Positions 17,343 through 25,354 of a stretch of DNA of 64,000 nt are shown here, in pieces (position 1 is the stretch's first letter; every line of letters begins with the position of its first letter). A model generated the notes under the pieces. It did no database searches and was not told where the DNA came from. It saw only the letters and a program-made list of their open reading frames with translations. Location: contig NZ_AGBF01000006.1 in the NCBI RefSeq assembly GCF_000225525.1, positions 1 through 64,000 of the forward strand, read 5' to 3'. The position numbers and the translations under genes were made by a program. This stretch comes from Streptomyces zinciresistens K42. GTDB lineage: Bacteria; Actinomycetota; Actinomycetes; Streptomycetales; Streptomycetaceae.

Positions 17343-17738
17343 TCAACTGACCAGGCCCCCGTACACGATGCCGGGGTGCTCGCTGGCGAGCAGCATCCGG
17401 ACGAGTTCCCGGGGTTCGGCGAGCCCGCTGGCCTCGATGACGATGACGTCGATGCCCGCGGAGGGCCTGGCGAGCCGTTCGAGGTACACGTCCAGCTCGC
17501 TCGCGTCCACGGCGCAGCACAGGCAGCCGTTCCCGAGCGAGACGGTGGAGTCCCCGAGCGCGCCCGCGACGGCCATGGCGTCGATCTCGATGGTGCCGCA
17601 GTCGTTCACGAGGGCACCGATGCGGGTGCCCTTGCTGCGCCGCAGGAGGTGGTTGAGCAGGGTCGTCTTGCCGGAACCGAGGAATCCGGCGAGCACGACG
17701 ACGGGAATCCGCTGCGGACCGGGGGGTGGCTGACTCAC
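17343..17738 (-). pseudogene. COG0523 (CobW-like) GTPase, N-terminal fragment
   Basis: The GTG at 17738, preceded by AGAGAGG, opens a P-loop domain: VVVLAGFLGSGKTTLLNHLL is Walker A. GNGCLCC is the GCxCC metal-binding signature of COG0523, and VIVIEASGLAEP is the switch region. Host sequence ends at 17353 (GIVYGGLV). The frame then enters the inserted element and stops within three codons, giving a 131-residue stub with no NKxD motif or C-terminal domain. The remainder is at 10495-11215. The intact protein would be a GTP-driven metal chaperone of about 370 residues. Confidence 0.88.
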
Positions 17739-18056
17739 CGTGCGACCTCTCTCACGCCGACGGGTGCACCGGCTCACGGCCCGGCGCACCCCACGAGGAA
17801 CGAATGCCGAACCAGGATACGAGCGGTCAGAATCACCGTGCAGTGAACGATTGTTAGCAGTGCGGGACGGGCAGACGTTGGGCATGGCGCCGGAGTGTGC
17901 GACCCTCGCTTCCCTCCGTGCGCCTCCTCTCCGCCTCCCCGCCGATCAGAGCCGCTCGGCACCCTGGGGAGACGGCAAGCGCCGCCCACACGCCGGTCCC
18001 CTCCAGTCGACCCGCATCCCGACGACCGGCGGACGGCCGCCTGATCGGGGGTTGAC
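17739..18056. other. Divergent intergenic region upstream of the split GTPase gene
   Basis: About 320 bp between the GTPase start (minus) and the DUF6082 gene (plus). I looked for a Zur-like palindrome, expected if the GTPase were zinc-regulated, and saw none convincing. No gene is supported. Confidence 0.5.
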
Positions 18057-18608
18057 ATGAGCACACAGAGAAACGGTGCGGGGAGGTTGGGCTCAGCCGC
18101 GGTCGGCCTGATGCTCGTCACCGCAGGCATGACACTGGCGGCGCGCCAACGGCGCCTCGAAGCGGAACGGCTGGAGTTGAGGCGTCTGGAGCTGGCGGAG
18201 CGCGCCTCCCGGCGCAGAGCCCTCGCGCACCAGCAGCGGATGCACTGGGAACTGCTGTCCAGGGCGATCGACAACCCGGCCCTGGCCGCCGTGATCGACA
18301 CCTACGACCCGGGCATTCCCGCGGAGAGGCGGCGCCAGTACTTCTACGCCAACGCCTGGTACATCAACCTGTATCACCTGCACCGGACGGGGATCCTCAA
18401 CCAGGAGGAGTTCTACGGACACGCGCGCGAACTGTTCCAGAACGCACTGATGCGCGAGTACTGGGAGGCTTCGAAGGGGCAGCGGGCGACGTTGAAGGAC
18501 TCGTCCGACGAAGCGCGCGTCGGCCGCCTGGTCGACGGACTGATCAAGGATCTGGACGAGGCCGACACGGACGAGTGGTGGGTGGTGGGGAATCCACCGA
18601 CCACGTGA
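18057..18608 (+). CDS. DUF6082-like membrane-anchored protein
   Basis: 183 residues from ATG 18057, with a G-rich site (GGGGG) 6 nt upstream. One hydrophobic segment at about residues 12-29 (GSAAVGLMLVTAGMTLA) is followed by a basic/acidic helical stretch rich in Arg, Leu and Glu, then a soluble domain containing YFYANAWYINLYHLHRTG. The arrangement fits the actinobacterial DUF6082 family, whose function is unknown. The segment is probably a membrane anchor or uncleaved signal with the soluble domain outside or tethered. The neighbours give no clue. Confidence 0.75.
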   Translation: MSTQRNGAGRLGSAAVGLMLVTAGMTLAARQRRLEAERLELRRLELAERASRRRALAHQQRMHWELLSRAIDNPALAAVIDTYDPGIPAERRRQYFYANAWYINLYHLHRTGILNQEEFYGHARELFQNALMREYWEASKGQRATLKDSSDEARVGRLVDGLIKDLDEADTDEWWVVGNPPTT

Positions 18609-18753
18609 CGGGCCGACCCGGGCGATGACTTGGGCCAATTCGGGAGGAAGGGTCAACGCGGCGACACGAGTCGCCTCACTATGCCCTCATGCCCCGGGAA
18701 TCCCGGTTAACGTGCTGCCGACCACGAACCACTTCGTTAGGATCGGAAGCACC

Positions 18754-18990
18754 TTGAAGATCGTGCGCCGCATCGGTGTGCCTCCAAGTGCCCGGGGCAG
18801 TGCCTCGGGAGCGAACTGCCCGGACGTGTTCGAGCTGAGCGACGGCAATTTCGCCGTCATCGGCACCGAGGCCACCGAGGCGCTTGAGTCGGAACTGCCC
18901 GCCGACGCCGCCCGCGCGGACTACGAGCGCATCGTCATCGTCAGCCGGGAGACCCTCATCCGCGCCAAGGCGGACATTCCCGACGCCTGA
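18754..18990 (+). CDS. Small conserved actinobacterial hypothetical protein
   Basis: 78 residues from a TTG at 18754, with GGAAG 5-9 nt upstream. The sequence opens KIVRRIGVPPSARGSASG and has CPDVFELSDGNFAVIGTEAT then YERIVIVSRETLIRAK. Small proteins of this pattern are common and conserved in Streptomyces, often near DUF397 or XRE genes. No function is known. Longer in-frame starts upstream (18625) lack a ribosome site and add a low-complexity leader. Confidence 0.7.
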   Translation: MKIVRRIGVPPSARGSASGANCPDVFELSDGNFAVIGTEATEALESELPADAARADYERIVIVSRETLIRAKADIPDA

Positions 18991-19207
18991 GCCCCCGCAC
19001 GAGCACGCGTCCACCCCGACCCGTCCCGTGAAGCTTCACCCGGCCGCGCGCACCCACGGAGCGAGTCGGAAACCCCGCGAGCACGTCGGCACCCCGTCCC
19101 TGCTCGACCGTACCGATGAGGCCTGGCGCCAGAACGGCACCAGGCCACACGCATGTCTCCGGCCCGCAACGCACGCACCGGCCCCTCAGGAAGTCAGCCG
19201 CGCCAAC
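18991..19207. other. Intergenic region
   Basis: About 220 bp with no supported gene or hairpin before the iron box. Confidence 0.5.
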
Positions 19208-19226
19208 TCAGGTTAGGCTCACCTCT
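19208..19226. promoter_or_regulatory. Iron box (DmdR/IdeR operator)
   Basis: The 19-bp TCAGGTTAGGCTCACCTCT matches the DtxR-family iron box TTAGGTTAGGCTAACCTAA at 15 of 19 positions, including the central GGTTAGGCT. It abuts the start codon of the next gene, so iron-loaded DmdR should repress it directly. Confidence 0.85.
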
Positions 19227-20168
19227 GTGAGTACGTGCTCAACCGTCTCGCTGGACCTCGACGAGCCCGTCGCGGGGACCGCTGCGACCGCTGCGACCTG
19301 GCTGCTGCTGGAGCAGCCCGGCCCCTGGGGTGCCAAGGCGCTCACCCAGAGCCACCTGGACCCCGCCCTGGGCCGCGCCCTGGAGGCGGCCGCCGAGGGC
19401 ACCGGCGTGCGGATCGCCCTCATCCGCAGGCCCGGCCGCCACGCCGACTGCGACCGGAGCGCGCCACGCCGGGTGTACGCGGCGCACACCACCCCGGGCA
19501 GCGTATGGCTGCGCACCGCCACCACCCGCGACCCCGGTGAACTGCTCGGCCTGGACCTCGCCGCCCTCGGCAGGGGCGAGCACCACGGCTTCGACACGCT
19601 GCTCCGCGGCCGGCCCCACACCGGCGCCCCCCTCGCCCTGGTCTGCACCAACGGCCGCCGCGACCGCTGCTGCGCGCTCCTGGGCCGCCCGCTGGCCGCC
19701 GAGCTGGCCGCCTCCGGTGTGGAGGGCGTCTGGGAGGTCACCCATCTCGGCGGGCACCGCTTCTCGCCGACACTGCTCGTGCTGCCGTACGGCTACGCCT
19801 ACGGCCGGGCGCACGCCCCCGCCGTCAAGGAGGTCCTGCACGGCGTCCAGGAGGGCCGCATCGTCGTCGAGGGGTGCCGCGGGAACTCCGCGTGGGAGCG
19901 GCCGGGCCAGGCGGCCGAGCTGGCGGTGCGCCGGGCCGTCGGCGAGGACGCCGCGCAGGCGCTGAGCGTCGTACGCACCGAGGGGTCCGCTCCCCGCTGG
20001 GAGGTGACCGTCGCCCACGTGGACGGACGGCACTGGCGGGTCGGCGTGGCCCAGGGCGCCTCCCTGCCGGCCCGCCCCGAGAGCTGCGGTTCCGGACTCG
20101 GCACCCCGGCGCGGATGGACGTGGTCGAGGTGCGCGCCCTCGCGGTGGCCGCCGCCCTCGCCGGCTGA
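19227..20168 (+). CDS. Sucrase/ferredoxin-like family protein, iron-regulated
   Basis: 313 residues from the GTG at 19227, which directly follows the iron box, so the mRNA is probably leaderless. The family motif CTNGRRDRCCALLGRPLAAE supplies Cys ligands for a thioredoxin-like [2Fe-2S] ferredoxin fold, followed by THLGGHRFSPTLLVLPYGYA. Family members are iron-repressed in actinobacteria and are thought to take part in iron release from siderophores or redox chemistry; that role is inferred. It stands alone between small hypotheticals and a two-component system. The N-terminal ~60 residues are variable. Confidence 0.85.
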   Translation: MSTCSTVSLDLDEPVAGTAATAATWLLLEQPGPWGAKALTQSHLDPALGRALEAAAEGTGVRIALIRRPGRHADCDRSAPRRVYAAHTTPGSVWLRTATTRDPGELLGLDLAALGRGEHHGFDTLLRGRPHTGAPLALVCTNGRRDRCCALLGRPLAAELAASGVEGVWEVTHLGGHRFSPTLLVLPYGYAYGRAHAPAVKEVLHGVQEGRIVVEGCRGNSAWERPGQAAELAVRRAVGEDAAQALSVVRTEGSAPRWEVTVAHVDGRHWRVGVAQGASLPARPESCGSGLGTPARMDVVEVRALAVAAALAG

Positions 20169-20257
20169 CCGGCGCGGCGGCCGGTTCCGCGACGATCAGG
20201 AGATCCGCGCCACATCCCCCTACGGCACCCGCCGCCGCGCCACGTACCGTCATGGGT

Positions 20258-21934
20258 ATGAGCCCCACTCCCCCCGTCCGTCGTCTGCGGCTGGGTCTGC
20301 CCCGGCGGATGTTCTCGCAGGTGCTGCTGATGCAGGTGGCGATCGCCGCGGGGGTCGCGGTGCTCGCGACCGGACTCTTCCTCGCCCCGCTCAGCGACCA
20401 GCTGGACGACCAGGCCATGCGCCGCGCGCTGTCGATCGCCCAGACCACCGCCGCGCAGCCGCAGATCGCGCGGGACCTGGCACGCACGCCCGCGACGGCC
20501 GACGGTCCGGTCCAGCGGGAGGCGGAGCGGATCCGCGCGGCCACGAAGGCCGAGTACATCGTCGTGATGGACCGGCGCGGGGTGCGCTGGTCGCACACCA
20601 CCGCGAGCCAGATCGGCCGGCTCGTCTCGACCGACCCGGGCCGGGCCCTGGCCGGCCACGAAGTCATGCAGATCGACAGCGGAACCCTGGGCCGCACCGC
20701 GCGCGGCAAGGTGCCGTTGCGCGACGACAGCGGCCGGATCGTCGGCGCGGTCTCGGTGGGGATCGCCTACGACAGTGTGCGCGCGCGTCTGCTGCAGGCC
20801 ATACCGGGGCTGCTCGCGTACGCGGGCGGCGCCCTCGCGGTGGGTGCGCTGGCCGCCTGGCTGATCTCCCGCCGCGTCCACCGCCAGACCCGCGACCTGG
20901 CCTTCTCCGACATCTCGGCGCTGCTCGCCGAGCGCGAGGCGATGCTGCACGGCATCCGGGAGGGCGTCGTCGCCCTGGACCGCGCGGGCCGTATCCGCCT
21001 GCTCAACGACGAGGCCCGCCGGCTGCTGGGCCTCGGCGACGAGGCCGAGGGCCGCTCCCTCGACGAGGCGCTGGGCACGGGCCGTACGGCCGACGTGCTC
21101 GCCGGCCGGGTCACCGGCACCGATCTGCTCACCGTGCGGGGCCAGCGGGTCCTGGTCGCCAACCGGATGCCCACCGACGACGGCGGTGCCGTCGCCACCC
21201 TGCGGGACCGCACCGAGCTGGAGCAGCTGGGCCGGGAGCTGGACTCCACCCGGGGGCTGATCGACGCGCTGCGCGCCCAGGACCATGAGCACGCCAACCG
21301 CATGCACACGCTCCTCGGGCTGCTGGAGCTGGAGATGTACGACGACGCCGTCGACTTCGTCGGCGAGGTGGTCGGCGATCACCGGGCCACCGCCGAACAG
21401 GTGGCCGAGCGGATCAGGGATCCGCTGCTCGCCGCCGTGCTGGTGGGTAAGGCGACCGTGGCGGCAGAGCGCGGGGTGGCGCTGCGGCTGTCGGACCGTA
21501 CGGGGCTGCCGGACCGGCTGATCGATCCGCGCGGGCTCGTCACGATCGTGGGGAACCTGGTGGACAACGCCCTGGACGCCGTCGCCGGCACGCCCCACGC
21601 GCGCGTGGAGGTGGAGCTGCGCGCCGAGGGGCGCAGCGCGACCCTCAGGGTGCGCGACACCGGGCCGGGAATCCCGGCGGAGCAGCGGGAGTTGATCTTC
21701 ACCGACGGCTGGTCGACCAAGCAGCGGCCCGCCCATCGCGAGCGCGGGATCGGGCTCTCGCTCGTACGCAGGCTGGCCGAGCGGCAGGGCGGCAGCGCGA
21801 CGGCGGGCGCGGCGGACGGCGGGGGCGCGGAGTTCGTCGTCGTGCTGCCCGAGGCGCTGACGGAGACCGATCTGGAACCGGCCCTGACGGTGCCGGCACA
21901 GCCGTACGACGCCGCCGAGGAGGAGTCGCGATGA
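20258..21934 (+). CDS. CitA/DcuS-type sensor histidine kinase
   Basis: About 558 residues. Starts at ATG 20258 or ATG 20252, close to a TACCGT -10-like hexamer, so the message may be leaderless. The layout is: first membrane helix ~18-42, an extracytoplasmic PAS-like sensor ~43-165 (YIVVMDRRGVRWSHT), second helix ~180-205, a cytoplasmic PAS (VVALDRAGRIRLLN), a short dimerisation domain with DHEHANRMHTLLGLLEL (His343 the likely phosphoacceptor), then an HATPase with NLVDNALDA, DTGPGIP and GIGLSLVRR. CitA/DcuS kinases sense citrate or C4-dicarboxylates. The ligand here is inferred. It is translationally coupled to its response regulator. Confidence 0.92.
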   Translation: MSPTPPVRRLRLGLPRRMFSQVLLMQVAIAAGVAVLATGLFLAPLSDQLDDQAMRRALSIAQTTAAQPQIARDLARTPATADGPVQREAERIRAATKAEYIVVMDRRGVRWSHTTASQIGRLVSTDPGRALAGHEVMQIDSGTLGRTARGKVPLRDDSGRIVGAVSVGIAYDSVRARLLQAIPGLLAYAGGALAVGALAAWLISRRVHRQTRDLAFSDISALLAEREAMLHGIREGVVALDRAGRIRLLNDEARRLLGLGDEAEGRSLDEALGTGRTADVLAGRVTGTDLLTVRGQRVLVANRMPTDDGGAVATLRDRTELEQLGRELDSTRGLIDALRAQDHEHANRMHTLLGLLELEMYDDAVDFVGEVVGDHRATAEQVAERIRDPLLAAVLVGKATVAAERGVALRLSDRTGLPDRLIDPRGLVTIVGNLVDNALDAVAGTPHARVEVELRAEGRSATLRVRDTGPGIPAEQRELIFTDGWSTKQRPAHRERGIGLSLVRRLAERQGGSATAGAADGGGAEFVVVLPEALTETDLEPALTVPAQPYDAAEEESR

Positions 21935-22611
21935 TCGAGGTGCTGGTCGTGGACGACGACACGCGCGTGGCGCGGGTCAACGCCGCCTACGTCGAGAAGG
22001 TGCCGGGCTTCCATGTGGCCGGTGAGGCGCACAGCGCGGCCGAGGCGCTGCGCCGGCTGGAGGAGCTGCCCCGGCTCGACCTGGTGCTCATGGACCACTA
22101 CCTGCCCGACGACACGGGTCTCGCGGTGGTCCAGGAGATGCGCAGGCGCGGCCATCAGGCCGACGTGATCATGGTGACGGCGGCGCGGGACGTGTCGACC
22201 GTGCAGGCGGCGATGCGGCAGGGGGCGTTGCAGTACCTGGTGAAGCCGTTCGCCTTCGCGGGGCTGCGCGCCAAGCTGGAAGCGTACGCCGAGCTGCGCC
22301 GCACGCTCGACGGCGGGGGTGAGGCGGAACAGGCCGAGGTGGACCGGATCTTCGGCGCGCTGTCGGCGTCCTCGGAGCCGGACCTGCCCAAGGGGCACTC
22401 CCCCACCACGGCCGAACTGGTCCGCCGCTCGCTGATCAGCGCCGACGGACCGCTGTCGGCCCAGGAGATCGCCGAGCGCACGGGAGTGAGCCGCCAGACC
22501 GCCCAGCGCTATCTCAAGCTCCTGGAGCGCACGGGACGGGCCCGGCTGACCCTCAAGTACGGGGACGCGGGCCGCCCGGAACACCGTTACGTGTGGGCGA
22601 CCCGCGCCTGA
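21931..22611 (+). CDS. CitB/DcuR-type response regulator
   Basis: 226 residues, starting within the kinase stop (ATGA overlap). The receiver domain is ~1-120 with acidic pocket DDD8-10, phosphoacceptor Asp55 in LVLMDHYLPDD, Thr in MVTAARD and Lys in YLVKPF. A C-terminal helix-turn-helix (LSAQEIAERTGVSRQTAQRY) fits the CitT/DcuR class. It should activate carboxylate uptake or metabolism genes. The adjacent DUF485-symporter operon converges on it and is a plausible but unproven target. Confidence 0.92.
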   Translation: MIEVLVVDDDTRVARVNAAYVEKVPGFHVAGEAHSAAEALRRLEELPRLDLVLMDHYLPDDTGLAVVQEMRRRGHQADVIMVTAARDVSTVQAAMRQGALQYLVKPFAFAGLRAKLEAYAELRRTLDGGGEAEQAEVDRIFGALSASSEPDLPKGHSPTTAELVRRSLISADGPLSAQEIAERTGVSRQTAQRYLKLLERTGRARLTLKYGDAGRPEHRYVWATRA

Positions 22612-22870
22612 GGCACGGCCCGTGGGGGCGGGGGAAGGAACCGTGCCCCCTGTGGATACGGACGGGGGCCGCCGATCCGTCAGCCGGCCGGGCACGAGTG
22701 TGCGCCGTCCCGCCGCCGCGGGCCGTGCCCTGGCCGACTTCTTCCGTCTTGAGGACAACAAGGGTCGTCGAACACCGGGACGTCAGACGCGCGGCGCGTC
22801 ACCGCGCACCGGCCTTCCGTACGACTCGCCGCGGGCTGGTGCTGCGGCCGGGAAGGTCGGCCGGAGGCCC
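22612..22870. other. Convergent intergenic region, left part
   Basis: About 260 bp after the response regulator with no gene I can support; the adjoining stretch holds a dispersed repeat. Confidence 0.5.
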
Positions 22871-23025
22871 GCGGCGTCCGGCGCGGTGCCTCGCGAGACG
22901 GAGCGTCACCCGCGCCTCGGACGTACGCGGGTGACGCGACCACAGCGCGTGAGGCACCCTGCCCGCAGAGCTACGGGTGAACCGGGCCGGGCGCCTTGAG
23001 CCGGCGAACCTGCCCGGTCACCGCA
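22871..23025. repeat. Dispersed intergenic repeat, copy A
   Basis: This ~155-bp stretch aligns with 56325-56485. The blocks GCGGCGTCCGG, CGGAGCGTCACCCGCG, TGACGCGAC, CTGCCCGCAG and GCCGGGCGCC occur in the same order and orientation with roughly 75-80% identity by eye. Both copies are intergenic. It lies between two convergent genes, which could suit a termination role, but copy B does not. Confidence 0.7.
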
Positions 23026-24618
23026 TCAGACGGCACCCGCGCCCGTCAGGGACCGGACCTCCGTCTCCGCGTGCTTGGCCTCGTCGGGGGCCTCGGAGGA
23101 GGTGACCGCGCCGAGCCAGCCCGCGGCGAACCCGAGCGGGATGGACACGAGGCCGGGGTTGTCGAGGGGGAAGTACTGGAAGTCGACGCCGGGGAAGAGC
23201 GACCCGGGCTCCCCGGACACGACGGGCGAGAGCACGACCAGGACGACGGCCGGGATCAGCCCGCCGTAGACGGACCAGACGGCGCCGCGCGTGGTGAAGT
23301 CCCGCCAGAACAGGGAGTAGAGCAGCACCGGCAGGTTTGCGGAGGCCGCGACGGCGAAGGCGAGGCCGACCAGGAAGGCGACGTTCAGGTCGCGGGCGAG
23401 CAGTCCGAGGGCGATCGCGAGCGCGCCGATGCCGACCGCGGCGACCCGGGCGACGGCGACCTCGCTGCGCGGCCGGGACCGCTTGCGCCGCAGGGAGGCG
23501 TACAGGTCGTGGGCCACGGAGGCGGAGGACGCGAGCGTGATCCCGGCGACCACGGCGAGGATCGTGGCGAAGGCGATCGCGGCCACGACGGCGAACAGCA
23601 CGGTGCCGCCGGTGGAGCCCGCACCGCCGCCGAGGTCGAGGGCGAGCAGCGGTACGGCGGTGTTGCCGGCCGGATTCGAGCCGCGCACGGTCTCGCTGCC
23701 GACGATCGCGGCGGCGCCGAAGCCCAGCACCATGGTCATCAGGTAGAAGCTTCCGATGAGCCCGATCGCCCAGACCACCGAGCGCCGGGCCGCGCGGGCG
23801 GTGGGGACGGTGTAGAAGCGGGAGAGGATGTGCGGCAGCCCGGCGGTGCCCAGGACCAGTGCGAGACCCAGGCTGACGAAGTCGAAGCGGGAGGTCCAGT
23901 CACCGCCGTACTTCAGGCCCGGGGCGAGGAACGCGGCGCCCTCGCCGCTGCGTTCGGCTGCCGTGAGCAGCAGTTGGTCGAGGTCGCCCCGGAAGCGCAC
24001 CAGGACGAGGACCGTCAACGCGACGGTGCCGCCGAGCAGCAGGACGGATTTGACGATCTGGATCCAGGTGGTCGCCCGCATCCCTCCCATGGAGACGTAG
24101 ACCACCATGAGCGCGCCGACGCCGATCACGGTCCATGCCTGCGCCGCCCCGCCCTTGCCCCCGAGGAGCAGTCCGACCAGCGTGCCCGCGCCCACCATCT
24201 GCGCCACCAGGTACATCACGGACACGGTGACCGAGGACGTGCCCAGGGCGATCCGCACGGGTCGCTCGCGCATCCGGGCCGCGACCACGTCGGCCAGGGT
24301 GAACCGGCCGCAGTTGCGGACGAGTTCGGCGACGAGGAAGAGCACCACCAGCCAGGCGACCAGGAATCCCACCGAGTAGAGCAGGCCGTCGTAGCCGAAG
24401 AGGGCGATGAGCCCGGAGATGCCGAGGAAGGAGGCGGCCGACATGTAGTCGCCCGCGATGGCAAAACCATTCTCCATGGGTGAGAAGAGCCGCCCGCCGA
24501 CGTAGAACTCCTCCGCCGAGCCGCGCCGGTTGCGGCCCACCCAGGTCGTGATGCCCAGAGTGACGGCGACGAACACGCTGAACAGCAGCAGCGCCAGGGT
24601 CCGGTGGTCCTCGGTCAC
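23026..24618 (-). CDS. Sodium:solute symporter (SSS family), acetate permease-like
   Basis: 530 residues from a GTG at 24618 that overlaps the upstream stop (GTGA). About 13 hydrophobic segments and the SSS signatures are present: FYVGGRLFSPMENGFAIAGD near the N-terminus, YMSAASFLGISGL, and GLPHILSRFYTVPTARAARR in the middle. It is closest in pattern to ActP-type monocarboxylate (acetate, pyruvate, propionate) permeases. The upstream DUF485 gene supports this, because DUF485 (YjcH) is the usual partner of actP. The substrate is inferred. Two-component genes converge from the other side. Confidence 0.9.
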   Translation of the reverse strand: MTEDHRTLALLLFSVFVAVTLGITTWVGRNRRGSAEEFYVGGRLFSPMENGFAIAGDYMSAASFLGISGLIALFGYDGLLYSVGFLVAWLVVLFLVAELVRNCGRFTLADVVAARMRERPVRIALGTSSVTVSVMYLVAQMVGAGTLVGLLLGGKGGAAQAWTVIGVGALMVVYVSMGGMRATTWIQIVKSVLLLGGTVALTVLVLVRFRGDLDQLLLTAAERSGEGAAFLAPGLKYGGDWTSRFDFVSLGLALVLGTAGLPHILSRFYTVPTARAARRSVVWAIGLIGSFYLMTMVLGFGAAAIVGSETVRGSNPAGNTAVPLLALDLGGGAGSTGGTVLFAVVAAIAFATILAVVAGITLASSASVAHDLYASLRRKRSRPRSEVAVARVAAVGIGALAIALGLLARDLNVAFLVGLAFAVAASANLPVLLYSLFWRDFTTRGAVWSVYGGLIPAVVLVVLSPVVSGEPGSLFPGVDFQYFPLDNPGLVSIPLGFAAGWLGAVTSSEAPDEAKHAETEVRSLTGAGAV

Positions 24619-25076
24619 GCGGCACCGCCCCGCGTGGCGCGCGTCAACTCCTGGGTGTCCCAGCGGATGTCGAGTGCCGCGCGGTCGCGGCGCAGCCGGG
24701 CGTGCCGGGCGTAGGCCCAGGTGAGCAGGAACGTGGTGAGGAACTGCCCGAGTCCCGCGAGCATCGCGACGTTCACGGCACCCGCCACGGGCCGGGCCAT
24801 CAGTCCCGGGGCGGTCGTGGCGGTCACGACGTAGGCGACGTACCAGGTCAGGAACCCGGCGACGGCCGGCACCACGAACCGCCGGTAGCGGCGGCGCACC
24901 TCCTGGAACGCCACGCTGCGCTGCACCTCCAGGTACACGTCGGCCGCGGCCCGCGGCGCCGCGTCGGGAGCGTCCGCGACCTCCGACTCCCCCCAGCCGG
25001 CGGCGAGCGCGTCGTACCAGGGATCGTCGTACCGCACGTTTCTGGCGTCGTGTGGACGACCGTCGCTTGAGTACAT
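24615..25076 (-). CDS. DUF485 family membrane protein
   Basis: 153 residues from ATG 25076 (a TTG two codons earlier is possible). The N-terminal ~60 residues are soluble. Then FQEVRRRYRRFVVPAVAGFL leads into two transmembrane helices at about 75-95 and 110-130 (the second includes AMLAGLGQFLTTFLLTWAYA). DUF485 proteins (YjcH) accompany acetate-type SSS permeases and are probably accessory subunits. It is first in the operon, coupled to the symporter. A 7-bp inverted repeat overlaps its start codon. Confidence 0.9.
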   Translation of the reverse strand: MYSSDGRPHDARNVRYDDPWYDALAAGWGESEVADAPDAAPRAAADVYLEVQRSVAFQEVRRRYRRFVVPAVAGFLTWYVAYVVTATTAPGLMARPVAGAVNVAMLAGLGQFLTTFLLTWAYARHARLRRDRAALDIRWDTQELTRATRGGAA

Positions 25077-25084
25077 GCTCAAGC
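25065..25084. promoter_or_regulatory. Palindrome over the DUF485 start codon (candidate operator)
   Basis: GCTTGAG (25065-25071) and CTCAAGC (25078-25084) form perfect 7-bp arms around TACATG, whose complement contains the start codon. No strong ribosome site precedes the gene, so a leaderless transcript with an overlapping repressor site is plausible. The regulator is unknown. Confidence 0.45.
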
Positions 25085-25354
25085 ATGGGCAGAACGCCGC
25101 TGCCGCCGACTCCGCTTCTCCGGACGCTTCACCCCATCAGGTGATTTACCCGCCGAAGCCGCATCGGGGACAGGTGTCGTCCAGGCATGGTGCGGGCCCC
25201 TCAGGCGCCCGCGCGCGAGCGCCGCCGGGGACGCGCGCCGGGCCGAGCGACGCGGGCGGTACGGCGAGCGCCGTCGGCGGGCCGCCGGAGACGCGCGCGG
25301 GGCCCGGAGCCGGTACCTCCCGGCCTCGGGCCCCGCGGGGCGGCGCAGCACGCC

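Larger units (their letters stand above)
11216..17352. mobile_element. Tn554-like integrative element inserted in a COG0523 GTPase gene
   Basis: About 6.1 kb bounded by GACC at 11212-11215 and 17349-17352, the only sequence shared by the two gene halves at the breakpoints. Near each end an inverted CTGCAC occurs (11220-11225; GTGCAG at 17337-17342). It encodes two adjacent tyrosine recombinases, the larger with the C-terminal Cys-rich tail typical of Tn554 TnpB-like proteins. It also carries three passenger genes: two intact uncharacterised ones and one frameshifted. The precise ends are uncertain by a few bases because the joint is short. I see no third recombinase and no resistance gene. 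Confidence 0.85.
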
